Of a DNA stretch of 64,000 bases, positions 22,001 to 34,164 are shown in pieces; within the stretch, counting starts at the first letter, position 1; each line of letters opens with the position of its first letter. The notes under the pieces were generated by a model. That model did not search any database, was not told the DNA's origin, and was given only the letters and a program-made list of their open reading frames with translations. Origin of the DNA: Ceriagrion tenellum (taxonomy: Eukaryota; Arthropoda; Insecta; Odonata; Coenagrionidae); the NCBI GenBank assembly GCA_963169105.1, contig OY720633.1, positions 39,758,795-39,822,794 on the forward strand, in the 5' to 3' direction. A program made the position numbers and the translations under genes.

Positions 22001-23488
22001 TGAATGAACAAGATTCTTGAATATTTGGTCATTCATGTATTTATTTTACAGCCAAAGTTTCGCCAAATACAATGGCATCCTCAGAGATTTGCAACACAAA
22101 CAAGGAGACGTACCTACAGCCAGGTAATTATAGAAATGTTGGTACAAAAGTTGAGGAATCGTAAATTGACTTACCATTGACCTTAATATTGAACGATGAC
22201 AAAGTCAGTAATAACTCCAAACATTATATTGGTCGAGAAAGTTATCATTGATTGGAAATATGTATTATGGTTCGAGTGAAGTTGCTACCCATCCTCTCAA
22301 AATCAGTGGCTCTCCCTGTACATTTTTTGTATATTCTTCCTATTCCCCACTTTCTGAAATAATTGGTACTCCCGCAAATTAAAATGACGATGCATGCGTT
22401 TCTACGGACACCATTGCTAGAAGCTTCCCTGCTGTTTGGTAAAAATTAGCTTAGCTGCCATCACTTAACCAAAATTTTTATATGGAGTGCCTTACAATTT
22501 GCTGGTTTCCATGTATGAGATCGTATGATATTGTAGGGGAGAATACTATATGTAACTACCAAGTTATATTAAACCCACTTTTGTCACAACTCATGGGTTG
22601 CACACGGTAATTCTCTTAATATTTCCTGTAACAGCATAAATATCCTTTGTAGGAGGTAAATGAATAATTTCCCCGCGCAAGAGAAATTCCAGGGTTATCG
22701 CACATATTTCTCACCGTCTAATATTGGTGGATGGTTCAAAGTTATTTAGCAATGCGATTTTGACGCTATTCCCGACATATGTGGCTCAATGTGTCTGTTA
22801 TTTTTGTGTGTTCCGGTTTAACCTTTGAATAATCATTAGCTTATCCGCTAGAAAAGATTTCCGGGTTCGTCTCCCGACTCAAGCTTGAAATTTTTGCGTA
22901 TAGCGTGTCAATTCAGGCGCCGGGAACCATGATGACGAACGCAAGACTATTAAGGGAACCCTGGGGCATATGGGATTCCAGATAGGACGTAGGGCAAAAA
23001 ATGGCCGTGGCAAGAGATAAGGGAAAGGATAAAAAGTTGTATTCAGAGACGGAGGGTTAGGATGAGGGCATATCCATTGTTACAGTTAGCTGGTGACAAC
23101 TTCTCTTCAAGAAGAGAAGAAAAAAAGATCCGATACGAATATTTGATTACTTCGCGAAGACGATGAAAAAGGACAACGCCAAAATACGATGTAAAGTATA
23201 GGTACATAAAGGTGGAAATAGTATCTATACCGAGGATCAGCCCGCCAGACACGCTGCATAAAAGATCTGTTATGAAAATGTACTCGTACAAAATGTTAGT
23301 AGATACTCCAGAAGATGGACGACTACAATAAGTATTGAAATCGCAATGCCCTTAGTTAATGAGGTGGAAGCAGTTTGCATACATGGAGAATATTCTGGAT
23401 GTGAATGATTTTTATTAGTATAAAAATATAGCGAAGGATTGCGTCAGTGAAGAATGGAGGGGAAGAAATGTTGGGCTGTACTAGAGGG
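19063..23488. other. Unassigned stretch with low-complexity patches
   Basis: No gene recognised. Features noted: imperfect tandem copies of a ttttcccagaaatt-like motif at 19690-19790; a GT/GA microsatellite at about 21137-21162; and at about 22056-22085 an isolated half of the hairpin core (gtttcgcc followed by ggcatcctcag). Short open frames show no known domain. Confidence 0.45.
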
Positions 23489-25137
23489 ATCTAAATCTAC
23501 ATAATACCCCGCAAGCCGCCTCAAAAGGCGTGTGGCGGGGGGTGTTAGGACACCAGCCGTCAACAAAAAAAAATAAAATAAAAGTTCCGCCTAGCATTTA
23601 TTAAAGTCCTTAATTGTTCGAGGGAAAAACAAATTCCCAAACCTATCCGTTCGGCAAAATATCTCTCTTAATTTATCGATTCTGTCGGACCTGGAAATAT
23701 AATATGGTTCTAATATGATATTCTCCGTGTCGCTCTGAAATATATCCATTCTCAATTGTTCAAGCAATCTAAGCCTAGCGCGTAGCCTCCGAGTCTCTAG
23801 CGGCTCCCACCCTAAATCGTTCAAAATCTGTGTAACGCTTTCTGTACGGCCGTAGCAGTTTTTGACGAATCGCGCAGCTTTCCTTTGTATTTTATTAAGT
23901 TCATGGACTAGGTCTTGCTCCGCCGGATCCCATATGCTCGCTGCATATTCAAGGTGTGGCCGGACGAGTGCGAAATAGCACCCCTCTTTCACTTTATCAT
24001 CCGAAAATCTTCCCACAACACGCTTGACAAATCCTAGCTTCTTCAGGGCTCTGCCACAAATATTTCTTATGTGTCCCCCGCGATAGGTTCGAAGTTATCG
24101 TAACTCCCAGGTATTTCACTTCATCTGTCGCATTTATGCTAACGCCATCCACAACATATACATGGGGATAGTTGGACGACCTACGCAAGAAATGCACCGC
24201 CGTGCATTTTCTCAGATTAAGTTCTAGTCCCCACTCTTTGCTCCACGCATGAACGTTGTTTAAGTCCGATGACGGAATTTCAAAGTCAGAGTGATCACTA
24301 ATTTCGCGGTATATGACAGCGTCGTCGGCAAATAAACGTATTTTACTGCTATTTCGGGAGCAGAGGTCGTTTATATATATAATGAACAAAAGTGGGCCAA
24401 TAACGCTTCCTTGCGGGACACCTGATGTCACTTTAACTATATCAGAGCTAATTCCGTCAAGAACTACTTTTTGCTTACGATCACTCAGAAAGTCACGTAT
24501 CCAATTTAGTACTTGTTCGTTTAACCCGCATGACTGTAATTTGTATAATAGTTTTCTGTGAGGTACCGTGTCGAAAGCTTTCTTAAAGTCTAGAAATAGT
24601 GCGTCAACTTGTCTTTTCGATTCACCAGATTTGAGAACGTCGTGAAGAAAGAGCGCGAGCTGTGTTTCGCATGATCTACCTTTCCGGAATCCGTGCTGAC
24701 AATTATGCAGGAGGTTTCGACTGTCCAGAAAAGTCATAATATTGCTAACAACGATATGTTCGAGAATCTTGCCTGAAATCGATGCCAATGATATTGGTCG
24801 ATAGTTCCCTGGGTCATGTCTGTTTCCCTTTTTAAATATCGGTGTAACGTTTGCAGTTTTCCAGTCCATTGGTATATTTCCTTCAGACAATGACTTATTG
24901 AATATTATCTCTAAAAACGGTGCGATCTGTGGTGCTAACTCCTTGAGGACGCGCGCAGGTATTCCCTCCGGTCCCGGAGATTTATTACTTTTTATCGATT
25001 GTAGCGGTTTAGTTATCACATCGCGTTGAATCGTGATTTCTTTCATTGGTTCCTCAATGAATGGAATGTCTAAATTACACGCAGGGATGTGAAGAATTGG
25101 AATCTTGGACGATGTGAATGAAAGCCATAGTTTCACG
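23489..25137 (-). mobile_element. 5'-truncated CR1/L2-like LINE, about 1.65 kb
   Basis: A minus-strand copy of the same family as 38041-41500. The 3' end carries the ATCTAC-like terminus and both stem-loops (about 23500-23565), followed upstream by a short 3' UTR and most of the reverse transcriptase. The 5' limit near 25100-25137 is set where similarity to the RT N-terminal region ends. Confidence 0.9.
23591..25110 (-). pseudogene. LINE reverse transcriptase, one frameshift
   Basis: Frame 23997-25136 encodes the RT core: SNKSPGPEGIPARVLK, VTPIFKKGNRHDPGNYRPIS, HGFRKGRSCETQLALF, ALFLDFKKAFDTVPH (catalytic Asp), VTSGVPQGSVIGPLL, and IRLFADDAVIY with the catalytic Asp pair. The frame then shifts near 24010-24060 and continues in 23591-24016 through YFALVRPHLEYAASIWDPA to a normal C-terminus ending FFPRTIKDFNKC. 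Only this single frameshift is evident downstream of the truncation, so the copy is fairly young. The endonuclease domain is missing, so it is not autonomous. Confidence 0.88.
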
Positions 25138-25539
25138 GAATTTCAGATTGATTAGGTGTACAAGATGGGATAGTTTTCGGAAGGTAACATTTACGGAAGG
25201 TAGAAGGAAATCTCTCCTCAGTTGGAAATATTGTAGGCTGGACTGTCTATGATATACCATCTATTTGGTAGAATACTTAGCAAACGATGATGTTTGTGTA
25301 GGTGACAAATTATGATGATACTTTAGTAGGACATGGACGAGTTGCAATATTTAGGTGTGCTGCAAAAATACCGTGTCAGTTGCTCACTCGACAAATTGGT
25401 GCAAATACTATGATTAGATTGATGGAATGACTGAATTGGAAATAGCATGAGTATCTACTCGTCCGAGAAAACTGGAAAAACCTGGAATTTTTAAGGGTTT
25501 TTATATATTTGGAGAAGCCAGTGAAAAGTCATGGACTTC
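25138..25539. other. No gene seen
   Basis: Unassigned sequence between the LINE copy and hairpin C. No repeat family or coding signal recognised. Confidence 0.45.
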
Positions 25540-25783
25540 TTTAAATATCTTTCTCGGGCTTCGCACCGGGCAATATTTTCTAATTGTGCCGACGTTTCGG
25601 AAAACGACTTGCCTTCCATTCTCAAGGCGTGTGTTATTTCTGTCGTGTCCGATAAACACAGTGCTATATCGTATACGACAGAAATTACACACGCCTTCAT
25701 AATGGAAGAAAAGTCGTTATCCGAAACGTCGACGCTATTAGAAAATATTACTCGGTGCGAAGCCTGAGAAAGATATTTAAACA
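25540..25783. repeat. Long hairpin repeat C, almost without a loop
   Basis: Two arms of about 120 bp (25540-25660 and about 25666-25783) are reverse complements at roughly 80-90% identity by eye, meeting almost directly. Each contains a gacgtttcgga-like block, a cttccatt block and an aaggcgtgtgt block, plus tttaaatatctttctc at the outer end. Open frames run through both arms in matching frames (for example 25531-25767) only because the arms mirror each other. Confidence 0.85.
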
Positions 25784-28535
25784 TATTACTCCGGGAAAAG
25801 CTTAAATCTTTTATCATGGACTTCTAGTTCGAGCCAGAAAAAATTAGGAATTTGTATAGTGATTCTGTGATTTATTTATTCATACTTGGCGACTAGTCAA
25901 TGATTTTTGTCAAGAGACGACTAAAATAATTGACATCGCTTTTGTGGTAGCAGCTATCCCAGCAAGGAAACCACAGCTCTGAACTCCAATGGCTCCACCG
26001 TCCAATCGCAGTCACCAATATTGGGTATATTTTACGAAGTATCTGCTAATGGCAAACAAAAACTCCTTGCGTAAGGTAATTACTCTGGTATCTTAGTAAT
26101 CACGTACTTCCATTTTAAATAATGTGCGGAATATGTATTAAAAACGTGTATGGTTTGGATGAGAATTTAATTTATGAAAGTTTAGAAGTAAGTATATACT
26201 TACTTAATATTTGTATGTATAGGAATATTTTTGCATTTTGATATTAAGATGTACTTGTAGCTTTTAATGCACACATTTCAGCTTTGAATAATTTTTACTG
26301 AGTTAGGCGGAAATTTCATTAGGTCAAAAAAATAAGACAAAATGTGACATTTTTGTGTTCCTTCGATAGGGAATATCGGTGAATAAGTCAGGGAAAAGTT
26401 GGAGAGTTACAAAAACGGATATCAGTTTCCATCCTGCTACTGCTTAGTTTTTTACTTGTTGTAATTATGAGGGTAAATCAGTGGTCGTGAAATAATTTCC
26501 GCTAATATTGCTTAAGGTAGTTCAAGCGACATTTTTCTCTTGTCGTAGCAGGGACCATATTAGAATTTGGTTTATTTCAGCTTCATTATTTAGTATGGGG
26601 TAAATATTTTTATATCTACGACGAAAAAAATGTTTTATATAACTGAAATTCGTAGTAATTAACTAAATATACTTGAATAAGTCTTTTATATGACTATTTT
26701 CTCTTATCTTGGAAGATTATTTTACGATTCTTTGAAAGCTTCTGCGGTAGTTGAATTATTTTCAAATGTAGTCGATAAAACAAACAAGGTACCCTTTCTT
26801 TTTAAATCTCTGACGAAATCTGTTGGTGATGCCTCATTTTTAAACCGCTTCTGGAGTGAATACCTGTTTTATTTCCTATGCAAAATGGCCGCTATATGCC
26901 AAATAGAAGTTCGGCAATATTTTGGCAAATATTTTGGTATCGTTAGAAAGGTGATGTTTTTCTTTAAAATGGGACCAAATTCTTTGAATGCTTGGTCTCT
27001 CGCTCCCACTACCTTTAAATCTAAAGCCAGGGTCCAATGAGGTTATTTCACCGAAGTAAGTGGAATCTCCACGATAATTTAATGTGACCTGACCGAAATC
27101 TCGCTCAGGAAATGTCGGTCGAGTGTGTACGTCAGTTTCCCCACCACCTCGTCTCAATCCAAGACGATGGCAATTGGGCTGTATCTTGAACTCTTGCGCT
27201 CGACTGCGTGTAGTGGTCCTTTTTGAATTTCGCGAGTGAATTACTCCACCCATCCGTAGGGATAAAAATGTCATTCTTTTATTTCTTGCTGCATACATAT
27301 ATATTTATTTTTTTCAAACCTCCCGTCTTCGATACGTGCTTGCCTCACATTCGGACCTCGTGCACCGCTACATCTTTCTTTCCCATTCGGCTCGCGACCA
27401 ATGCGAGTCCAGCTCCGCCTACCCGAAACCTCTGCCCGGCAGAGTCTGTGTTTTTCAATTACGTGGGACGCCCTTTCTTCCTCGGTGTCATCAGTGCCGT
27501 GGTTTAAACCCCCACCCCTCTCCTCCCCACACGACCTCTCGAGCCAGCGGGAGGAGGTGGGGAAAGGAGACTAAAGGTTGCTTTCCCATTCGTTCCTTCT
27601 CATACCCTGTTCCGTTCCACCTTAACTGAAAGACCCCTCCCGCTCCGCCTAACCCTTTTCTCACCCTCTCTCCCTTCGTGCCTTCCTCCCCGCTGTCCTT
27701 CGCCTCTTTCGCCCTCCTCTCACTCTGTCACTGCGCTCCTGCGGAACTCATTTCCTTACCCAACACTTCTGCTCCTCCTCCCCTCCCGCCGCCCCATCGA
27801 CCGCACCAATTTCCCTTCCGCATATTCCCTCTCGGTCTTCCTCCTCGTCGGTGTTTGCCAGCGGTCGAAGTGGAGAGAACTCGGGGAGTCACTCCGCTAT
27901 TACGCGATGGTGGCGTGGGCAGGGGGGGCATTGAGATGCAAGAGTTACGGGGGGGCAGGCCGAGTGAAGAAGTGGAACAATGGGATCATTCCCCAATTCT
28001 TTTCTAAATTGCCAGTTGTGATTGAGTTTATAATGCGAAGCCACACAATATTTTTCCGTTCTTAAATCTGTCATCTTGTTCTCAAGTTTTTGGCGGCGTT
28101 AAATTTTAGCATTTTGAAAGGTGTACATTCGAGTTGCCTTCGCCAAAACGAACGTCACTCAAACGACTTCCTTCCAGTGATTTTAGGACTAAGGTAATAT
28201 ACCTGTAGAGAGGGCGTGTTTTTTGGATATCCTGAATGTGATGGATCCAAATTCTTCCCTAAATTTCCTTTAGCATTTAAAAAACATTAAAAAATCGTGT
28301 GTTAAATAATAATTTGAGGATATATTTAGTGACAAATTTTTTTTTAAAGCTGGTTAATTGATAAAAGTATTATGTATTAACTCTTGTTTTACCGTAGAAC
28401 CTGATGTATTATTCTAGCTGGCTCATTATTTTGTCAAACAAGTTCTCGGGCTTATGAAATATTATTATAATTATCGACGTGACCACTGCGATGATTGTAC
28501 AGTCACGAGTCAATCTGAGTTTTCAGATACATCAC
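25784..28535. other. Unassigned; CT-rich patch
   Basis: A 116-residue plus frame (26690-27040) and an overlapping 140-residue minus frame (26876-27298) show no recognisable domain. From about 27500 to 27850 the plus strand is strongly C/T-rich, generating proline/serine-rich frames. No transposon ends or RNA genes were seen. Confidence 0.4.
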
Positions 28536-28934
28536 TTTTAGGGTAGCTTCCACGTAGTGCGATTTTGGTGACGACTGTATCATAGGCGTTTCAGCTCATT
28601 TCTTCAAGCCTTAACCTCCTCAGTCCCGAGACACATCCAGCATTATTTTTGGAAAATTCTTCATACTTACTTTTTGCGTTGTAAGCCATGTTTCCAGAGT
28701 TAATATATCTGTGACTCAAGGTTCTTAATGTTGCTGCCACTCATCAGCAAGCGCTGAAATAGTGGCGTTGCCAATATTTTACGTTGCTGAGCGGAAAAAA
28801 ATTCAAAACTCTACTTATTGTATACAATACGCCAGGACCGAGGAGGGTAAGACGTGGTCGTCATGGAACCTAATGGAGCGAGCTCGCGAAACTGTTATCC
28901 TCATAATCACGCTACGTGGAAGCTACCCCTAAAG
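28536..28934. mobile_element. MITE-like element, about 400 bp
   Basis: The left end tagggtagcttccacgtag (from 28539) is mirrored by ctacgtggaagctacccct (to about 28930). A second inverted block lies inside: taacctcctcagtcc at about 28613 and ggaccgaggagggta at about 28835. The flanks read TTA and CTA, a possible 3-bp target duplication with one change, which would fit PIF/Harbinger. The superfamily is uncertain and there is no coding capacity. Confidence 0.6.
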
Positions 28935-30943
28935 CCATCAAGTGCCAAGACCACTCCGCGGAAGCTTTTACTGCGATAGAGATCTCTGAGCCACATGCGG
29001 ATCATTAAGTAAATAAACAATAACCATAGTGAGCTGTCTTTGTAATATGTAGCTGAGTAAATATTCAAGCTATGGTCGACTTTACTTCAAGGGATACGTT
29101 TAAAAGGATGGGGTATCGTCATGTTTACACTCTCGAGAGTGATTTCGCTCAATCAACCTTTTCTTAGAGTCGAGTGGGTGACCGGTACTATGATAACGAA
29201 GATTACCCGATTGCGTAGGTGATTGATAGCATTTGGCAAATAGGCAGGCACATAAATTTTTGAGTGAATGGATGAATTCAGAAAATATCGAACCTTAAAT
29301 ATTCCTTTTTAGTGTCCATATAGTAGTGGCTAAAATTTTTCAGGCTTAACGAACAATTTAGCTCTAAATGGAGAGAAAGAGAGTTGCGGACTTTCATGAA
29401 TTCTTTTAGCTTAAGGATTTGTGATCGTGTGCGCCGATTTTGCTTGAACAGTACCGGTTTTGGGGTATCTTGGTGTTCCGATAGGCTTACCAAAATTACT
29501 TTTTTTGTACCGGTTGACGAAATTCCTATTTACATTAAAATAAAATAATCTTCTCCTTTAAGAATTCTTTTCATATGCATATATTCCTTTTGATTTTATA
29601 CATGCTTGATGCATAAAACTCATCCTATATCTTTAAAAGCCCTTGAGGAAGTTGCAAAAATTGCAAGTGCTAGTGCAAGTTTATGACTTAAGATTGGCAA
29701 GTTTTCTTATGCTTCAGTTGATTGGAGCGAAATATATGGAAAATAGCCTGTGTCCCAAGAAAACAATAATATTGTCCAATTTTGCATATCAAAACTGTGG
29801 TAATTTTATTTAGAGGTGTTATCGCTATGGGATTCGTTGGCGTGGTTCTGTTTATCGATCATGATTAAAATGCTCTTCATTTTAATTGTCTTATTATCTA
29901 ATATCGCAAAAATTTTGGGGAAAAGTGAAAAGTATAGTATGCTTTTATGCTTTTCTTTACTCCATCGATCACTCTAACATCTCTTACTCATCTGGTCCAT
30001 TCCGACCTGAAGTTTGCCGGAGGTCGAAGCGCAGAGAAGAGAGACAGTCACGGTGTTGTGTGGGGGAATGAGTAGGAGAGGATGGAGAGGCCGGAGAGTC
30101 TGGTAAGGGCAGACGGAGGAAGGGGTGGCAACAATTTGCGCAAGCGGGTATAAAGGGAGAGAGGGTAGGGACATGAGGGTTGGAGTTTCTACTTAGAAGA
30201 GGCGTTTCTAGGGCTACATTTTATTGAAATGGGGACTTGGGCTCAATGTGAGGCAGGGTTTGAGGTAAGAGTTGGGGGATCGGTGGAGGATATTCAGGAA
30301 AGCTCCAGGCTTCGTGAGGGAGCGTGAGTGAGCCTGGATCTTTCCTTCCTATCCGAGGGAAACACTCCGTGAAAGTTGGGAAAAAAAGGTTCTCCTCTCT
30401 CGGTTATGCGTCTCTCACAGTGGCGCTGACGGTGGTGGTGTTGGGAAGAGTTTTTAGGGAAGGACATGAGGGCTTATGAGAAGTCGATTTTTAACTCTCC
30501 CTCTCCTTGTTCCCCTTCATTTATATTCACTCATGGTCTCTGGGAACTAAGAATGTGGAATTTGAAAGGACTGGGTAATTTATTTCCGCGTTGCTAAAAC
30601 GTTTCTTATGAACTGCTTGGTTGTTTCTGCATGAGTTGTAGCTACTCCCCACTTAAGCTCACTTTTATGCTCGCAAATTTAATGACAATGAAATTTACGC
30701 ACTTGGGGCTTTAAATCAGGCCCCTTTTTGTGAGTTATTTTTTTAATACGCCTACGCTGATTAAATTACGCAATGAACGGATGTCTGCATTCGAATTTGA
30801 ATGTACAGATACTAGGGTGAAAACAAATGAAGTGTGGAATTAAATTTGGCAATGTCATTGCTCCCTTCACGTTCATGTGAAAAAATTGGTTGTTATATAA
30901 GAAAAATTCCAGATTTAAGGTTATTCCGGCGAATAATGTAAGT
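28935..30943. other. Unassigned; purine-rich patch
   Basis: No gene recognised. The plus strand is G/A-rich at about 30020-30300. Short open frames lack motifs. Confidence 0.45.
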
Positions 30944-31117
30944 TAAGATTTCTCCGGTTTCACTCCGGGTGATGTTGTTGAATACTACCAAAGTTTCGAC
31001 GGCAAACATCTATCCTGATGACGATGACTAGGTCTGCCGTTGATTGGATGGTTAGGTCTAGGCTGGAATTATTCAACAGCATCACCCTGCGTGAAACCAG
31101 AAAATCTTTAGTCAAAG
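30944..31117. repeat. Long hairpin repeat D
   Basis: Outer arms of about 45-50 bp (30945-30992 and 31064-31117) are imperfect inverted copies containing ggtttcac and gggtgatg plus gttgaata. Inside lies gtttcgacggc followed by tatcctgatgacgatg, the same core as in other hairpins of the window. The inner parts of the arms no longer pair well. Confidence 0.65.
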
Positions 31118-33143
31118 AAATATTCTGATGCTGCTTACTTCTTTGAAGTGGGTCTCTGCTATATCATCTTTTGAGTCCTGAAGTAGGACTAAATTTTTTG
31201 TGACTTAAATTTCTCTGCAGTTTCGCCGTATTGACGCACAGTGATTTGGTCATCGCACTCATTAATATTATGCGTTTCCTACTCTTTTTCTGAGTGAACA
31301 TCTCGTATTCATTTTCTTCTTTGTTAATTTGCGTAATATGTCTGATAATTATGATCGCGTCGCGAAATCGCATCCCTGCCACACGGCCTCGTAGTAGGTT
31401 ACTGGATAATATGTCGATGTAAGTGAATCTAGATTCGTTGATTTCTCACCCTACCGTTTTGTTTTTCTTCCGTTATGTCCTTTTTTAAGGATCCCAGATT
31501 TCTTCATGGTCTGGCGATTCTCATTCTACTAGAAACAATGCGTGTGTGGTAATGCCACTCTTCGTCATTCTATTAGAACTTTTTGTGAAATAATTATTCG
31601 GATTGAAACCTCATTTTTTTCAAAGCGTACTGATTTTTGTCGTGGACTTTGAAATATTCGGTGACTTGTTTTTCTCGTTTTTTAGTTAGAAAAATACTGG
31701 GCCTTTAGCTAAAATTGTGATACATACATCTTTTATCAAAGTTCAAAAATAAGAAAAAAATCTTTTAGAACTTTCTTCGATGCTGCCAATGTTTGCATAA
31801 ATTACTCTGATATACTGGGGGAATGAGAAGTGGTTTTCTTAAGTGAAACTGCATTTGATATTTTCTTTCAAGCGCTGCTCACCTCGCAACATCACTGCGT
31901 TTTTGTCTTCCATGTGTTAAGACCCTTCGCGCTAGGGAGCCTACAGATCGGAGGCAGAGTTGATGTTTATTGTACAATTAAGCACTTTGAAGAAAATAAT
32001 CTCATCCGCAATTGGTACTTTTGTGCTGTGTTCCAGAATAGGCGTGTCATTGCATAGATATTGTAATGTTTTTAATTACTCTAAGGAAATAGTTTGCTTT
32101 TTAAAATGCGTATTTTGAAAGAATTTGATAGCTTTTCTAAAACCTTGGGCTGTGACCGTCGTGAACCTGTAGAATGCTCTCTGTCGGTAGATTGTCCGAC
32201 GTTTCGCCCTCGCACATCGTTCCATTCAACGTAATTCGTGCGCCTTAAAGTGCGATAATGTGCTCCAATCTGCGCTAACGTCAGTTCTTTGAAAGTCTCC
32301 TTTCTTTCGTTAGAGTTAATCCTTCCAACCTATGTCTTCCTTGTGACACATTGAAGGATTGAGCGTTAATCTTGATAGGCGAAAAAAGAAACAAGAGACC
32401 CGGCTTCATCCATACAATCGGGATGTTTTATCCCAAAAGGTGGAGCGCTAACACCTGCAAAGTCTATTGAAACGGGCGGGTATTGTTATTTCACTGTCGC
32501 CGCGCTCCTCGCGATTCAACTTTTTTTCATATCCGCGACGATTATTATAGGGATGCGGGTGGTGCGGGCGTGAAAATATCCGGGATGTAACGAGCGTTTG
32601 CCTCGGTGGAGATGGAGTGGTCGCACCACGGGGGCGTGGGTTGGTAGGGGAAACCTGTGGGAGGGAGGTGAACTCGGAATCATAGGGGGGAGGGGAGAAA
32701 GGGGTTGGAAGCAGCACCGGAAAAGGACAGAGGGAGTGAGAGGAAATGAGGACTGAGGAGCGAGGGGTGCGGCGGAGCGTCAGGAAAGGGGGTGGAGGAG
32801 GTCCTGGTGGCTAGGTTTGGTCGTAGTAGATGCGGTTGTTTGGAATTTTTTTTCCGTTTTTTAATGTGGGGCGGGAGTGGGTGAGGTAACGGTAGCGTTG
32901 TCCGCTTTTAATTGATGACGGTCGGGAGATTTATGCGATCCGTTTCCCAGACTTTTTTATACTATTCAAGGGGACTGAGAAAGAGTGAGAAGCGAGAAAT
33001 TGTAAAACAATTACACACGTAAGCTTGAAGAGCTATGATGATAAGGAATAAATCATAATGTGATGGACGTATAATTGAAAGAGTTCTTCGTGAAACTGTT
33101 GCCATTTTTCCATATGGTTATATTAATCATGCAATATAAATAT
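31118..33143. other. Unassigned; G-rich patch
   Basis: No gene recognised. At about 32500-32900 the plus strand is G-rich and its minus-strand frame (32448-32717) is proline-rich by composition. An isolated gacgtttcgccc occurs at about 32200. Confidence 0.45.
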
Positions 33144-34140
33144 TTACATCTGTATCTACATAATACCCTGCGAGCCGCCGCATGGGTGTGTGGCAGGGGT
33201 TGTTATGTCACCAGCCGTGTAAAGGTGTAAGTTATTTTTGGAGATGAAATGGTGACATGAATTATAGGAGTGTATTTAGTGAGCTTAATTTTTATTGTGA
33301 TCGCTTATTGTTCGCGGAAAGAACGAGTTTTTATTCCTATCTGTTCGGCAGTGTATCTCTCTTATTTGATCGCATCTGTCAGACATAGAGATGCAGTTAG
33401 GAGTCATGATAATATTCTCAGTGTCGCTCTGAAAAATATCAGTTCTGAATTTATCAAGCAACATAAGCCTAGCGTGTAGCCTCGGAGTCTCTAGGAGGAT
33501 TAACCTCAATCCCTCTAATAGTTGTGAGACACTATATGTACGCTCGTAGCAGTTTTTAACGAAACGCGCTGCTTTCCTTTGTATTTTAGCAATTTTTTTG
33601 GTTAAATCTTTATGACCAGGGTCCCAAATGCTCGCGGCGTATTCGAGTTGTGGCCTAACCAAAGCGAAGTAGCATCTCCCTTTTACTTTTTCAACCGAGG
33701 ACTTTCCTATTATACGTTTAACAGAACCTCGTTGCCATATATGTTTTGCATGTGTAATCCCCACGATATATGAGAAGTTAAAGTAATTCCAAGATATTTT
33801 ACTATATTTGAATATTTCATGTTTACTCCACCCACAGTATATAGTATAGGTATGGCATTTGTTTAATGACTTTCGCAGGAAGTGGTTCATTTGCTGATAT
33901 TTAATTCCAACCCCCACTCCTGGCAACACGAATGAACGTTGTTAAGGACCGATGACAGAGCTTCAAAATTCGCGTCTTCGCTCAATCCATGGTAGATAAC
34001 TGTATCGTCTGAAAATAATCTTAATTTGCTGCTAACTCTAGAACTTAGGCCATTAATATAAATAATGAATAAAAGAGGGCCGATCACACTTCCTTGAGCA
34101 GCGGATGTACGAGTAATGAGCGATCATCATCCTGTTGTGT
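33144..34140 (-). mobile_element. 5'-truncated CR1/L2-like LINE copy
   Basis: A minus-strand LINE copy with the family 3' end at 33144-33230, 3' UTR, and the C-terminal half of the reverse transcriptase. Similarity can be followed to about 34130, where only a few bases separate it from the mariner element at 34165. Whether the mariner inserted into the LINE, or the LINE happened to end there, is not resolved: no LINE sequence is recognisable beyond 34934. Confidence 0.85.
33285..34110 (-). pseudogene. LINE reverse transcriptase remnant
   Basis: Minus frame 33887-34087 contains IGPLLFIIYING and LRLFSDDTVIY, where the usual FADD box has become FSDD (Ala to Ser; both Asp kept). Frame 33285-33929 continues with YFALVRPQLEYAASIWDPG, the KNCYERTYSV block and a C-terminus ending SFFPRTISDHNKN. 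A frameshift separates the two near 33890-33930. Upstream, SAAQGSVIG stands in place of SGVPQGSVIG. It is inactive because of truncation and the frameshift. Confidence 0.85.
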
Positions 34141-34164
34141 GGCAATCCAAATACGTATAAAGTA

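Noticed and set aside
25531..25767. Open frames through hairpin C as small genes
   Set aside because: The same peptide appears on both strands because the arms mirror each other; this is structure, not coding.
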